From Lewinellaceae bacterium (lineage in GTDB: Bacteria > Bacteroidota > Bacteroidia > Chitinophagales > Saprospiraceae), in the NCBI GenBank assembly GCA_020636105.1, contig JACJYL010000001.1:1860001-1924000 (forward strand): DNA of 64,000 bases, given 5' to 3'. The position numbers were made by a program, and so were the translations under genes. Positions 53,401 through 61,758 of this stretch are shown piece by piece (positions within the stretch are counted from its first letter, which is position 1; each line of letters begins with the position of its first letter). The notes under the pieces were generated by a model. The model saw nothing but the letters and a program-made list of their open reading frames with translations, made no database searches and had not been told where the DNA came from.

Positions 53401-56006
53401 GTCAACCTGGTTTGATAGAAAGTATTATCATCCTTCTACAAACGAGCAGCGACTTTGTTGCCCAAATTTGTCCGGATGAAAGCATGACGATCAACGGAAA
53501 TATTTATGATATCAACCACCCTTCAGGAACCGAAACGCTCATCGGGGCGAATGCCAATGGCTGCGATTCCATTGTCAATGTGAATCTCTCCTTTTTTACC
53601 CTGCCCGTTTTTGACCTGAACCAAACGCTTTGCGAAGGCGAATCCATTATCGTCAATGGCACGACTTACGATCAAAATTTACCCTCCGGAACAGAAACCC
53701 TGACCGGGCTTGCCGCAAACGGCTGTGATTCCATCATCAATGTGACCCTCCAGTTCATGGCTGCCCCGGTTTTTAACCTAAATCAAACCCTGTGCGAAGG
53801 CGAATCTTTAGTGGTCAATGGAACCACTTACGATCAAAATACGCCGACTGGTACAGAAACCCTGACCGGGCTTGCCGCCAACGGCTGTGATTCCATCATC
53901 AACGTGACCCTCAACTTTTTGACGGCGCCCGTTTTTGACCTGAACCAATCGCTTTGCGAAGGTGAATTCATTATCGTCAACGGCACCACTTACGATCAAA
54001 ATTTGCCGGCCGGAACGGAAACCCTGCCTGGGCTTGCCGCCAATGGCTGTGATTCCATCATCAACGTGACCCTCAACTTTTTGACGGCGCCCGTTTTTGA
54101 CCTGAACCAATCCCTTTGCGAAGGCGAATCCATTATCGTCAACGGCACGACTTACGATCAAAATTTGCCGGCCGGAACGGAAACCCTGCCTGGGCTTGCC
54201 GCGAATGGCTGTGATTCCATCATCAACGTGACCCTCAACTTTTTGACGGCGTCCGTTTTTGACCTGAACCAATCCCTTTGCGAAGGCGAATCCATTATCG
54301 TCAACGGCACGACTTACGATCAAAATTTGCCGGCCGGAACGGAAACCCTGCCTGGGCTTGCCGCGAATGGCTGTGATTCCATCATCAACGTGACCCTCAA
54401 CTTTTTGACGGCGCCCGTTTTTGACCTGAACCAAACGCTTTGCGAAGGCGAATCCATTATCGTCAATGGCACGACTTACGATCAAAATACGCCATCAGGA
54501 ACGGAAACCCTGACCGGGCTTGCCGCTAACGGCTGTGATTCCATTGTCAACATCAATCTTACCTTCCTGCAGGTTTCGTCCTTTGACCTGGTTCAAACCC
54601 TGTGCCAAGGAGAATCGATTACCGTGAATGGCACGACCTACGATGCAAACTTACCGTCAGGCACCGAAATCCTTGAAGGGCTTTCCTCCAACGGTTGTGA
54701 TAGTATCGTCAATGTGAGTCTTTCCTTCTATTCGGCTTTTTCAGCTTCCATTTCAGGGGATGCCAATATTTGTTCCGGAGCATCCTCCACGTTGACTTTT
54801 AATTATAGCGGTGTGGGCTCCTTTTCCGTTCAGTATGCCGGAGAAAACGGCACGATTCAAACGATAAACAACATTACCAACGGCTACACGCTGGACGTAT
54901 CGCCTGCCAGCTCGACACAATACACCATAGCGTCCATTACCGCCATCGGCGCTACATGCCCTGTTTTGATCGGGGATGGCGCTACGGTTAATGTGAGTCA
55001 ACTGGAAGCCCAGCTCATTGTTGAGCAGGAAATTCTTTGTGGCGGTTCGGCTGACGGTAGTTTAAGCGTGGCGGTCAATTCAGGGCTGCCGCCCTATATT
55101 TATGCCTGGAATACAGGAGCCAATGGGCCAATGATCAGTAATTTAAATGCAGGAACCTACTCCGTTGAGGTGACGGATGCGGCAGGATGCAGTTCCACTT
55201 CCAGCATTTCATTAACGGCCCCCAATGCCATTTTAGTTGATTTCAATGTGAATGCTCCCAATTGTTTTGAGGAACAAAGCGGCAGCATTGCTGTGGAATC
55301 AATTGCTGGTGGCGATGGTCAATATGAATATTCTCTTGACGGTAATTTTTTCCAGGCGGTACCTGGTTTGCCCATTGAAATTACAGGTTTGGCCCCGGGA
55401 AATTATACTGTTTTCATCCAGGACGGGAAAGATTGTTTGACCGCAACGGAAATTACCATTCCTGAGATTGAGGCCCTTTCGGTGGATTTAGGCCCGGACC
55501 AATATATTGATCTCGGCACCCCGGTTATCCTGACAGGAATTCCAAATTTCAATGTGGATTCACTGATTTGGTCTCCAATGGATTCATTGTCCAATCCGGC
55601 GTCCCTTACCACTTTGGCCCAACCGGTGTTGAGTACCACCTACACTTTAATGGTATTTGATGAAAATGGTTGCCCTGCCGTTGATGATATTCTGATTATC
55701 GTAAACCGGGATGTTCCGGTCTTCATCCCGAACGTTTTCAGTCCCAACAGCGATGGCATTAATGATGTCTTCACGGTATTTGGCGGAGAGGGCGTCAGTA
55801 TGATCAATGCACTCAAAATATTTGACCGTTGGGGAAATGCCGTTTTTGAAAGCGGGCCTTTCCCGCCCAATGATCCAATATTCGGATGGAACGGAAAGTT
55901 CAACGGACAACCGATGAACCCGGCTGTTTTTGTATATTATGTGGAAGTTGAATTTGTCGATGGCAGAAGGAAGATACTAAAAGGGGAGGTTACGCTGGTG
56001 AAGTAG
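47487..56006 (+). CDS. Giant (2839-aa) SprB-repeat surface adhesin, T9SS type B cargo
   Basis: Signal peptide (1-24, ends PVFGQ). The N-terminal lamin-tail-like region (about 25-240) is followed by about six Ig-like units of about 75-80 aa (about 390-1180), each with C-(D/N)-x-G-x-x-x-FDLT and TTVYA. Next come SprB-type repeats, three of 163 aa (1321-1809) plus a diverged fourth. Eight units of 54 aa follow (about 1987-2418), each with CEGESIIVNGTTYDQ and LAANGCDSI. Further SprB-like modules and a CHU_C domain complete it (last about 95 aa: FIPNVFSPNSDGINDVF, FDRWGNAVF, WNGKFNGQ). Such proteins are exported by the type IX system and serve in gliding or attachment. Monocistronic, with its own -7 box and a bidirectional terminator. 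Confidence 0.92.
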   Translation: MNLQKIFLFIPVFVFLAVSRPVFGQCPTIEAIMVNGCAAFESDGEFMIINTQGTGINVDDLTVDFYSNTTDVNGDIGTTEFCQFMTPPLNAALAGCPNVISVGPGDFIPPNSIVVIMTSTGGNASEYDWTPLCGSGETVYLLQNNCDRTAGAFKDSNAPGETRTTTITIPGCTNSLIYEPDVNSGADGDYILPCTPGPLCPDGVEYGNNGCVVPPVTVPCTPNVITDLPNTTQCDAYVLPAITGSNLSGNEAYYTGPGGTGTQYNAGATISSSITLFMYDATSTCSDEESFSITINSSPVAITPTLSVNICVTIIPPAIVSENISAVENEITGGNGALNVNWYTQPNGTIPINFANALDVLDLLPSPATIYATVDDGTCESAPVPVIANLSTPPGATSVSTTECDEGGGVATFDLTALENNIDGNGNTVNFYTNMAATNLIANPGNYSTTATTVYAVVTNSGGCTSNPVAVNLNVSPPLTADISVSPATGCGSTDVTVTFAISGPSTYDITVSYGNAMSGYTNQTVNVGNGGSFTTTITETSTFVIVAAAFPAGGCPFTFPTSPDEVMIDAGPDIAAISDVNSCGGYTLPAIPYNSNPTGNGAYYTGPNATGTQYNPGAVINNTIQLYAFDGTLPDCFDEVPFTITITQPPSLQLTGTAEVCAGGSFDLSSVVTDAAGSGIPISFHSNTPPNAGNQLPSSTVSPAGNTTYYAFADGGTGCQSTLAIPVTILPLPGANLAALSACDEGGNTATFNLTSLNNTVNGGTGFSVTWFQNMTLSNPINNPSAFSGPATTVYASVNNGSCNSPAAAVSLTVLPAPVANPAGPLEACDNGSGQATFDLTQLNNTINGGSGATVNWFSDPGTNNAIGNPAAFLSGATTVYANIFDGTCTSTPQPVTLTILSAPSAFDYVIEACGAPNAFFDLTTFAVTNAVNGGSGATVNWYTNPAGTNPLFDPSNYVTTFTTIVYATATLNGCVSATAQVTLSVTQAPSATAASLADCDNGSGQGTFNLYSLNNTVNNGSGLIVNYYSDAAANNLINNANNYVSGNATVYAQVQDANCPSEIVPITLTLQPGPTANNQSLSSCNTGNGLGIFDLTSIEFGVSSGTGNVNWYTSLNPLTPVSNDQAYLSGNGQVFAVVDNGTCSNQATITLTVTPGPNVSIVLAQPVDCFGESSAALDVTVTNGVPSFNFDWNVGSLDGTEDPSNLAAGIYNLTVTDGNACIGTAGITITEPNELSVSCNELAPVSVPGGNDGQGTVNITGGTLPYLIEWTGPVAGNQTSNAEGQSIINNLEAGNYSITITDDNDCTTTCNFTINEPGCDLSLDIMGINPLCAGDTTGIIDLTIIGGTSPYDINWSVDSLDGLEDLVNLLAGNYSVTVTDGNGCTANTSVVISAPAALMMSCSQQSPVSAPGGSDGVASIDFSGGTAGYTIEWTGPVSGNQPETMAGSIQINGLPTGDYSITLTDANGCATSCDFSISEISCDLSLDIMGIDPLCAGDTTGIVDLTIIGGTSPYDINWSVDSLDGLEDLVNLLAGNYSVTVTDGNGCTADTSITISAPEALGLSCSQQNPVTAPGGTDGVASIEYSGGTSGYTLAWSGPVSGSQNEAMAGIVTLNGLPAGNYAITLTDANGCSATCDFTIIETNCDLALDIMGINPLCAGDTTGVVDLTIIGGTSPYDINWSVDSLDGLEDLVNLLAGNYSVTVTDGNGCTADTSIVISAPEVLMISCSVQTPVSATGASDGVAMVDFSGGTEGYTLEWSGPVSGSQNETMAGSIQISGLSSGDYSITLTDANGCATTCNFTMNDPGCNMALQIMGFDASCPGEADGRIEMIVYDGAQPLTFDWSDNTLDGIGEPFDIPAGDYMVTVTDGNGCQASTSITLENIFTSPTISISSGGSICEGDCYEFSVSMTGQAPYVVTYNLNDGVNSSPFSFTTHNPDTLIQICPADFNLTGTLVDFTIENIADANCSSQPGLIESIIILLQTSSDFVAQICPDESMTINGNIYDINHPSGTETLIGANANGCDSIVNVNLSFFTLPVFDLNQTLCEGESIIVNGTTYDQNLPSGTETLTGLAANGCDSIINVTLQFMAAPVFNLNQTLCEGESLVVNGTTYDQNTPTGTETLTGLAANGCDSIINVTLNFLTAPVFDLNQSLCEGEFIIVNGTTYDQNLPAGTETLPGLAANGCDSIINVTLNFLTAPVFDLNQSLCEGESIIVNGTTYDQNLPAGTETLPGLAANGCDSIINVTLNFLTASVFDLNQSLCEGESIIVNGTTYDQNLPAGTETLPGLAANGCDSIINVTLNFLTAPVFDLNQTLCEGESIIVNGTTYDQNTPSGTETLTGLAANGCDSIVNINLTFLQVSSFDLVQTLCQGESITVNGTTYDANLPSGTEILEGLSSNGCDSIVNVSLSFYSAFSASISGDANICSGASSTLTFNYSGVGSFSVQYAGENGTIQTINNITNGYTLDVSPASSTQYTIASITAIGATCPVLIGDGATVNVSQLEAQLIVEQEILCGGSADGSLSVAVNSGLPPYIYAWNTGANGPMISNLNAGTYSVEVTDAAGCSSTSSISLTAPNAILVDFNVNAPNCFEEQSGSIAVESIAGGDGQYEYSLDGNFFQAVPGLPIEITGLAPGNYTVFIQDGKDCLTATEITIPEIEALSVDLGPDQYIDLGTPVILTGIPNFNVDSLIWSPMDSLSNPASLTTLAQPVLSTTYTLMVFDENGCPAVDDILIIVNRDVPVFIPNVFSPNSDGINDVFTVFGGEGVSMINALKIFDRWGNAVFESGPFPPNDPIFGWNGKFNGQPMNPAVFVYYVEVEFVDGRRKILKGEVTLVK
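51447..52913 (+). repeat. Three 489-bp tandem repeats inside the adhesin gene
   Basis: Units start at 51447, 51936 and 52425 with exact 489-bp spacing; a diverged fourth begins at 52914. Each encodes 163 aa with LDIMGI(N/D)PLCAGDTTGI and NWSVDSLDGLEDL. Confidence 0.9.
53445..54740 (+). repeat. Eight 162-bp tandem repeats inside the adhesin gene
   Basis: Unit starts at 53445, 53607, 53769, 53931, 54093, 54255, 54417 and 54579, all exactly 162 bp apart. Units at 53931-54578 are almost identical at base level, indicating recent duplication or gene conversion; the outer units have drifted. Confidence 0.93.
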
Positions 56007-56020
56007 GCCTAAAGAGATAT

Positions 56021-56065
56021 AGATATAGTTAGGGGTAAAATTGAATTTACGCCCTAACTATATCT
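56021..56065. terminator. Bidirectional terminator between convergent genes
   Basis: 56021-56039 (AGATATAGTTAGGGGTAAA) is complementary to 56046-56065 with one extra base, around a 6-nt loop. It separates the adhesin gene (+) from the DUF5686 gene (-). Confidence 0.8.
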
Positions 56066-56097
56066 AACCTTTAACCCATTTAAAATGGTTTCCCCTC

Positions 56098-58737
56098 CTA
56101 AAAACTCATCGAAAATTGTTGTCCGTCGCCATTATCTGAAGAACCGCCGACCAGTTCGGTGGAAATACCGATCAGGACACCGAAATCCTTGTACTTTCCA
56201 TCCTGGAAAGAAACCACGGCTTCCAGTCGGAAAAACCGCCATATCTTATCCAGCGAATAGCCCATTTCAACATAATTTTTGGAAGTGGGAGTGCTCAGGT
56301 AATTCACAAACAAGTTCTCCCGCATGCCCAGCATCCAAACCGCCGGGATCTGGGTCACCAGAAATTTCCGGAACCCGTAATGCACATTGGCGGCAAGGTA
56401 TTTATCCCGGGTGCTGTGCTGATAATAATCCAGCAACCGGAAACTCTCAACAGGATCAGCGGTGGTGTACCTCAACTGGTTGCCGGCAAAATGTTTGAAA
56501 TCCGTAAAGGCCATGGTTTTGCTGTCGATAAAAAACCCGGCATTCAACCTCACGTCAATATTGGAGCGGGCGCCCAGGTTGATTTTTTGTTTATAGGTAA
56601 AATCCAGCTGACTGAACGAAGCCGTAGTATTTAAGAAGACGATGGGCCATCCTGTTTTATATTCCGCCCTGAACATGGGGGAAGTTTTATCCGCTATTTG
56701 TTTCTTCCCGTTGTTAATCCTGTATTTTTGCCAGGGACGCACCTCAAAACCAAGGGTGGCGATAAACGCCGTTTCTGCCCCAGCCAGTGGAACCGTTACC
56801 TCATCATTAATGGGATAGTTGGAGGCGTAATTCCGGCTGTCATGTTTGACCCAGGTCTGGTGGGTATTATTTTGGAGGTTATAACGCTCTGCCCATTCCA
56901 GGCTTCCATTTAATTTCCACTTCCCGACCGTTTTTTGACCCAACACTTTTACAAAATCCTTTTCATAAAGCCGGATATAATTTCGCTCATAAAAAAGATT
57001 CTCCCACATGCTCAAAAATTCATTGATCGGCTTGTTTTCATTGTATTGAAAAATATAACGACCGCCTGTCACTTCAATACGGTGTCCATCCAGGACATTA
57101 TTATTCGACAAGGTTCGGATGCTGGCGGTGCCGGAGAATTTATTCCTGGCAAAAGCGTAGCGGGGCGTAACCTCAATCTCAAAACGACTATTTTCCTTTC
57201 GCTTGGTAAAAGTCAGGTCTTCATGAAGGCTGAATCCTTCCACCGGGTTAAACTGAATGCCCATAAGAATGGAAGAATAGCGAAAAGAAGTTTCCGCCCC
57301 TGTTTTGAATTTGTAGCCCATAAAAATATCGCCAAAGGAAAAGCCGCTTTTTGATTTCCCTTCCTTCTCCTCTTTCTCTACGGTGGATAGACTGTCCACC
57401 CGCGCATATCCTTTGACTTCGTATTTTGTCAATGGAATGGGGCGCACCACCGCCCAGTAGGAAGAATCTTTTTTATAGGCGGTTGAGTCAATGGTAAAAT
57501 CACGTTCTGAGATCACCTCCGGTTCTTCCTGCTGTTTTTGTTCCTCCTTTTCATATTCCTTCATGAGCTTGCGCAAATCTTTCCGTGTCAGCTCTTCTCC
57601 CAATTTTAATTTTTCGTTGATGGAGGCATTTTTGTCGCTGTTGGTGTTGTCCAACTGGGCCGCCAGTTCTTTTTCCAGCTTTTCATCGATCACTCTGAAT
57701 TCAACATCCAGGTCAGGATTCAGCTTTATTTTGTAATCGTCGGCGGTGGCGAGGTATTGGTATTCGAATCCAAACCCCAGTATTTTTCCCGAAACTTTGA
57801 ATTTAAAGCTCACAGGCATCCATACATTTTCCTGAATAGGCGCATAAATTTGCTCGATCCTGTTCTCAAAACCCAGGTAGTATGACACCAGGTTCAGGCT
57901 ATGAATGCTCCAATAATCCTCCAGGATATAAATGTATCCTTCGAACACATTCTCTCCTCTCGAACGAGGAGTAACCTTGATCTTGTTCACATTATAACCG
58001 CGATCCTCAAAATATCCTTCCAGCTTAAATTTATAATAGGCAAATGCCTTTCGGGAAAGTGGAGAGATGTTGCCATCGTTGTCGTCGTCATAAAAACTAC
58101 CACGGAAATAACTATTAGGGCTGGTATTGTTGTCATCGCCCTGGGTGCGTATGGAAATGACCGTCTCCTTGTATTTATTGGGTCGCTGAAATTCGATGCG
58201 ACTGACAGATTCCGTGACAAAAGCCGTAGTCGAATCAAGGCCTTCCTTCTCAATCTGCGACCTGAAGAGGGAAGGCGCTTGTTTCAGTCTTCCGGATCCC
58301 TTGATATAAACCGTCGTTTCATAAGCATCGAGCTGATTGCGGTGGTAATCGGCTTTGGCGATGGCCTTGCGCATCACAGTATAGGCAGGATCTTCCTCGC
58401 CGGCGACGATCTCCACCTCCTGCAATTCATACGCCTGTTTATTCAAGACAACATCGAGATTTTGAGCGCCGGGTTGGGCATTAATCTCGCGGATTCCCGT
58501 GGAATAACCCAAATATTGGAAAACAAGGGTGTATTGGCCGGGAGATAACCGGATTTCATAATCCCCTTCAATGTTGGCAATGGCTCCTTTTCCTGTTTCT
58601 TTGATAAAAATGGAGGCAAATTCAAGCGGGGTTCCCTGTTCATTCCGGATGCTTCCCCTAATGGTACTTTGAGCATTTGCAATGATAGAAAAAAGCATAA
58701 TGCCCGGGATCAAAAAAAAGTAAGTGATTCTTTTCAT
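56098..58737 (-). CDS. DUF5686-type outer membrane protein with carboxypeptidase-like regulatory domain
   Basis: 879 aa: signal peptide (1-22, ANAQ), CarboxypepD_reg-like domain (about 25-105, IRGSIRNEQGTPLEFASIFI), then a long DUF5686 region with an inserted charged coiled-coil segment (about 355-400, EELTRKDLRKLMKEYEKEEQ). It ends in a beta-barrel-like C-terminus (YVEMGYSLDKIWRFFRLEAVVSFQDGKY). A Bacteroidetes OM family without assigned transport role. No TonB plug is visible, so it is not a typical SusC. Confidence 0.88.
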   Translation of the reverse strand: MKRITYFFLIPGIMLFSIIANAQSTIRGSIRNEQGTPLEFASIFIKETGKGAIANIEGDYEIRLSPGQYTLVFQYLGYSTGIREINAQPGAQNLDVVLNKQAYELQEVEIVAGEEDPAYTVMRKAIAKADYHRNQLDAYETTVYIKGSGRLKQAPSLFRSQIEKEGLDSTTAFVTESVSRIEFQRPNKYKETVISIRTQGDDNNTSPNSYFRGSFYDDDNDGNISPLSRKAFAYYKFKLEGYFEDRGYNVNKIKVTPRSRGENVFEGYIYILEDYWSIHSLNLVSYYLGFENRIEQIYAPIQENVWMPVSFKFKVSGKILGFGFEYQYLATADDYKIKLNPDLDVEFRVIDEKLEKELAAQLDNTNSDKNASINEKLKLGEELTRKDLRKLMKEYEKEEQKQQEEPEVISERDFTIDSTAYKKDSSYWAVVRPIPLTKYEVKGYARVDSLSTVEKEEKEGKSKSGFSFGDIFMGYKFKTGAETSFRYSSILMGIQFNPVEGFSLHEDLTFTKRKENSRFEIEVTPRYAFARNKFSGTASIRTLSNNNVLDGHRIEVTGGRYIFQYNENKPINEFLSMWENLFYERNYIRLYEKDFVKVLGQKTVGKWKLNGSLEWAERYNLQNNTHQTWVKHDSRNYASNYPINDEVTVPLAGAETAFIATLGFEVRPWQKYRINNGKKQIADKTSPMFRAEYKTGWPIVFLNTTASFSQLDFTYKQKINLGARSNIDVRLNAGFFIDSKTMAFTDFKHFAGNQLRYTTADPVESFRLLDYYQHSTRDKYLAANVHYGFRKFLVTQIPAVWMLGMRENLFVNYLSTPTSKNYVEMGYSLDKIWRFFRLEAVVSFQDGKYKDFGVLIGISTELVGGSSDNGDGQQFSMSF

Positions 58738-58842
58738 GTCAACAGTCAGGATTTTAGATTTTAATTTTTCAGGAAATCAATTTAAGTACACTGTAACGAA
58801 AGTTTATTTATATAGTTTAAATGTTCTATTCCGATACTTTTT

Positions 58843-58987
58843 TGTCACGCTGATTTCGCAGATTAACGCTGAAATATTTAGGAAAAATCCTTTTATTCTG
58901 CGTTTTGCCCCGACCATTGGTACGGGGTGTTCCATCTACGGAATACCGACCAGAGGTACGATATGTCACGTTGTTCCATCTGAGTGA
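58843..58987. repeat. Dispersed repeat region upstream of the DUF5686 gene
   Basis: Starts with the 17-nt TGTCACGCTGATTTCGC shared with 41701. It is followed near 58920-58985 by small palindromes such as TTCCATCTACGGAA and repeated GTTCCATCT. No gene is seen from 58738 to 59061. Confidence 0.6.
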
Positions 58988-59061
58988 AAAATTTGTGTTT
59001 GGGGACTTATTAAAAAAATAAAAAAACATTTGTTACACGGTAATAAGGTTGATTTATGGGT

Positions 59062-59889
59062 TCAATATAACTTAACACCAAGTAAATCTTCCAATTGTTT
59101 GTTGTAGGGGTCAAAAAATTCTACCAACTCCTGTTGAATGTCTTCCGGTATGGATTTAGGAGGGGCTACGTTAAATCGTTGGGAAAGCATATCTCCCATT
59201 TCAAAATCAGCCACCTCAAGGAATTGGAATAATCGTTTCATGATACTTTCCGCCTTTTTTTGATCCTCCAGATCTTCCGACCTGATAATAAAGAGCCGGT
59301 CTTTTCCAAAAAGGTTTAACCAGACGGGCAGTTTTTTTGCATAAATGGAAGGACTTAACACCATACTTTCTTCTCCCCTCCTCACTTTTTCCATCTCAAT
59401 TTTCATGTCCGTCGAAAAGTCCTGTAAGGAAATGGTTTTGCGGCCTTCCTTTTTGAAACGTTCCAGCATACGGTAATGTGAAAAGGTGCGTTCAGCAGGC
59501 TCCCTCAGCATTAAAATAATTTTCACGTCGGGCAAAAGCCATTTTACCAGGCGGGGATTAGCATAATAATAGGTATTCACACTCGCCTCACCGGTAATAT
59601 AAGGCATGCCCGCTTGTCGTTCAACGGAAATCGTTTCGGTAAATAACCGGCCATTTTCATCGAGTTCGGGCCACTGAAATTCAATACTCCCCTCCTGGTT
59701 CAGGACAGGAAAAAGAGATTGGTATTTTTTTAAACCCCAAACGATTTTCCACCAGGGTTTTGAAAAAAAATTCGGCTCTTTGACCTTACACGGCAATATT
59801 TGAGGGTGGGCCACCAAATACCGGTATAAGGAAGAAGTTCCGCATTTCCTTTCTCCTACAATAAAAAATGAAGGCAACATGTATTTCAT
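59062..59889 (-). CDS. Sulfotransferase-domain protein
   Basis: 275 aa. PAPS 5'-phosphosulfate loop VGERKCGTSSLYRYL (11-25), 3'-phosphate motif LREPAERTFSHYRM (128-141) and YITGEASVNTYYY. Transfers sulfate to an unknown acceptor, possibly a glycan like heparan sulfotransferases. No signal peptide, so cytoplasmic. Divergent from the 59940 gene with 50 bp between starts. Confidence 0.9.
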   Translation of the reverse strand: MKYMLPSFFIVGERKCGTSSLYRYLVAHPQILPCKVKEPNFFSKPWWKIVWGLKKYQSLFPVLNQEGSIEFQWPELDENGRLFTETISVERQAGMPYITGEASVNTYYYANPRLVKWLLPDVKIILMLREPAERTFSHYRMLERFKKEGRKTISLQDFSTDMKIEMEKVRRGEESMVLSPSIYAKKLPVWLNLFGKDRLFIIRSEDLEDQKKAESIMKRLFQFLEVADFEMGDMLSQRFNVAPPKSIPEDIQQELVEFFDPYNKQLEDLLGVKLY

Positions 59890-59899
59890 TTTTTTACTT

Positions 59900-59907
59900 T
59901 AGATTTG
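59900..59907 (+). promoter_or_regulatory. -7 box of the 59940 gene
   Basis: TAGATTTG followed by GC, 32 bp before the ATG at 59940. Confidence 0.5.
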
Positions 59908-59939
59908 CAATATTATTAACATTCAACAACACCAATATC

Positions 59940-60368
59940 ATGTTAGAAATACTCAAACACGCTCACTCCGGGTTTCGCTGGATCGTACTCATTTTGCTCA
60001 TTACAACTATAGTTACTGCTTTTTCTAAAAAGAAAGCGGGCAACACAATGAAAAGCGAAGATAAAAAATTGCCGCTATTCACACTCATTGCCACTCATAT
60101 TCAGTTGATTCTTGGCATCATCCTGTACTTTATCAGTCCATACGTGGTTTTCGCCGCTGATACCATGAAAGATTCATTGAAAAGGTTTTATACTGTAGAA
60201 CATATTTTGCTGATGCTGATTGCAATCACATTGATCACTATCGGGTATAGCAAAGGGAAAAAAGCTGCTTCCTGGAAAACGATTTTTAATTATTACCTTA
60301 TTGGGTTAATCCTCATTCTGCTCAGTATTCCATGGCCGTTCAGAGGACTGAGTGCCGGCTGGTTTTAA
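59940..60368 (+). CDS. Four-helix membrane protein, cytochrome b-like
   Basis: 142 aa with four hydrophobic helices (about 13-30, 47-70, 83-103, 115-133) and His residues placed in or near helices (HAHSGFRW, ATHIQLIL, VEHILLML). They resemble the small 'cytochrome B' type proteins of Bacteroidetes. Heme binding is an inference. The ATG at 59940 is chosen because the longer frame crosses the -7 box. Confidence 0.72.
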   Translation: MLEILKHAHSGFRWIVLILLITTIVTAFSKKKAGNTMKSEDKKLPLFTLIATHIQLILGIILYFISPYVVFAADTMKDSLKRFYTVEHILLMLIAITLITIGYSKGKKAASWKTIFNYYLIGLILILLSIPWPFRGLSAGWF

Positions 60369-60400
60369 TGGTTGTTTTCAATACAAAACCTGGATAGAAC

Positions 60401-60505
60401 CTGTCTTTGCCGGCAGGCAGACACTGATTGAACGGATAAAAACGGATTCCTGATTATATTTTCAAAAAAATCCGTTCCCATTCCTTCAATCCGTTCGATC
60501 AGTGT
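60401..60505. repeat. Intergenic palindromes between convergent genes
   Basis: A CCTGTCTTTGCCGGCAGGCAG-type GC palindrome (60401-60420) is followed by ACACTGATTGAACGGAT (60421-60437). The latter pairs with 60489-60505 with one mismatch, enclosing a second nested pair AACGGATT/AATCCGTT (60440-60447 with 60469-60476). It could end transcription from both sides. Confidence 0.7.
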
Positions 60506-60518
60506 TCCAACTCCTCCC

Positions 60519-61706
60519 TTATTTCAACTGCGATACCGCCAGCCAGGCCATCAATCCGGTAGCGACTTCCAGGCAATCTTCATCTACATCAAAGGTATCT
60601 GTATGAACTGGTGAGATAATGCCTTTTGATTTATTGCCCGTTCCCAGTCGATAAAAACAGGAGGGCATCACCTGGGAATAAAAAGCAAAATCTTCCGCCG
60701 TGGTGCGGATGGGCAACTCCACCACATTTTCAGGGCCAAGGTAATCTACTGCTGCTGTTCTAACCCATTCCGTCAAATCGGGTTCATTGACCAGGCTGGG
60801 ATATCCTACCAGTAGGTTGAGTTTACAACTTCCCCCAAAACCTTCTGCTATATTTTTGGTCATTAGCTCAATGATGCGATGCGCCTCAAACCTCCAATCT
60901 TCATCAAAAGTCCTGAGGGTTCCTTTTAGCCTGACTTCATTGGGAATAACATTGGTCGCGCCCCCTTCGGATTCAATATAACCGAAAGTCAGCACGGTTG
61001 GCATATTGGGATTGGCCCTGCGGCTCACTACCGTCTGCAGTGCTGTAATGATATGAGCTGCAATCACAATGGGATCGATACAATCATGGGGCAAAGCTCC
61101 GTGTCCGCCTTTTCCCCTGACCGTCAAATAAATTTCATCGGCCGAAGCCATGTAAATACCCGGACGGATACCGATTTTCCCCACTTCAAGCGGAGGATGC
61201 ACATGTTGTCCGAGCATACTCGTAGGTTTTGGATTTTCAAGCGCACCCGCTTCGATCATCAGTTTGGCTCCCCCGGGCCATTTCTCCTCAGCCGGTTGAA
61301 ACAATAACTTTATGCTCCCTTCAAAATGGTCTTTTAACTCATTTAATATCCTGGCTGCTCCAAGTAAAGAAGCAGAATGTACATCATGTCCGCAAGCGTG
61401 CATAACCCCTTCATTTACGGAACAATAATCGACGTTATTGGTCTCTTTGATAGGCAATGCGTCCATATCTCCCCTCAGGGCGATTATTTTTTTGTCCGGG
61501 TTTTTGCCCTTGATCATGCCTACGATGCCATGACCTGCGATATCAGGCTGAAAAGGAATGCCGTATTCCGTCAATCTTTGGGCGATATACGCCGACGTTT
61601 CCTTTTCCTGGAAAGATAACTCGGGATGTTGATGCAGGTGGCGGCGTACCGCAATGGTGTCCACATGCCAGTTCCTGGCAAGATTTTTTATTTTTTCCTG
61701 TAACAT
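60519..61706 (-). CDS. M20-family amidohydrolase (N-acyl-L-amino-acid hydrolase type)
   Basis: 395 aa from the ATG at 61706. RRHLHQHPELSFQE (21-34), dimetal ligands in HACGHDVHSA (103-112; C105, H107), QPAEEKWPGGA (Glu140-141), HVHPPLEVG and C-terminal HTDTFDVDE. Removes acyl groups from amino acids or related conjugates; substrate unknown. A TTG at 61712 adds two residues and is less likely. Confidence 0.93.
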   Translation of the reverse strand: MLQEKIKNLARNWHVDTIAVRRHLHQHPELSFQEKETSAYIAQRLTEYGIPFQPDIAGHGIVGMIKGKNPDKKIIALRGDMDALPIKETNNVDYCSVNEGVMHACGHDVHSASLLGAARILNELKDHFEGSIKLLFQPAEEKWPGGAKLMIEAGALENPKPTSMLGQHVHPPLEVGKIGIRPGIYMASADEIYLTVRGKGGHGALPHDCIDPIVIAAHIITALQTVVSRRANPNMPTVLTFGYIESEGGATNVIPNEVRLKGTLRTFDEDWRFEAHRIIELMTKNIAEGFGGSCKLNLLVGYPSLVNEPDLTEWVRTAAVDYLGPENVVELPIRTTAEDFAFYSQVMPSCFYRLGTGNKSKGIISPVHTDTFDVDEDCLEVATGLMAWLAVSQLK

Positions 61707-61758
61707 AGTCAATTTGATGCCAAGTGTTTATCCACGAAAGGCATAAGTATGTATTTTT

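Noticed and set aside
53808..54485. 225-aa minus-strand frame
   Set aside because: It is the antisense of the 162-bp repeats, so it is periodic for that reason alone; the sense frame has domains and a T9SS tail.
57901..58548. 215-aa plus-strand frame
   Set aside because: Antisense to the DUF5686 gene, whose signal peptide and domains are clear.
58826..59029. 67-aa minus-strand frame
   Set aside because: Consists of dispersed repeat sequence shared in part with 41701.
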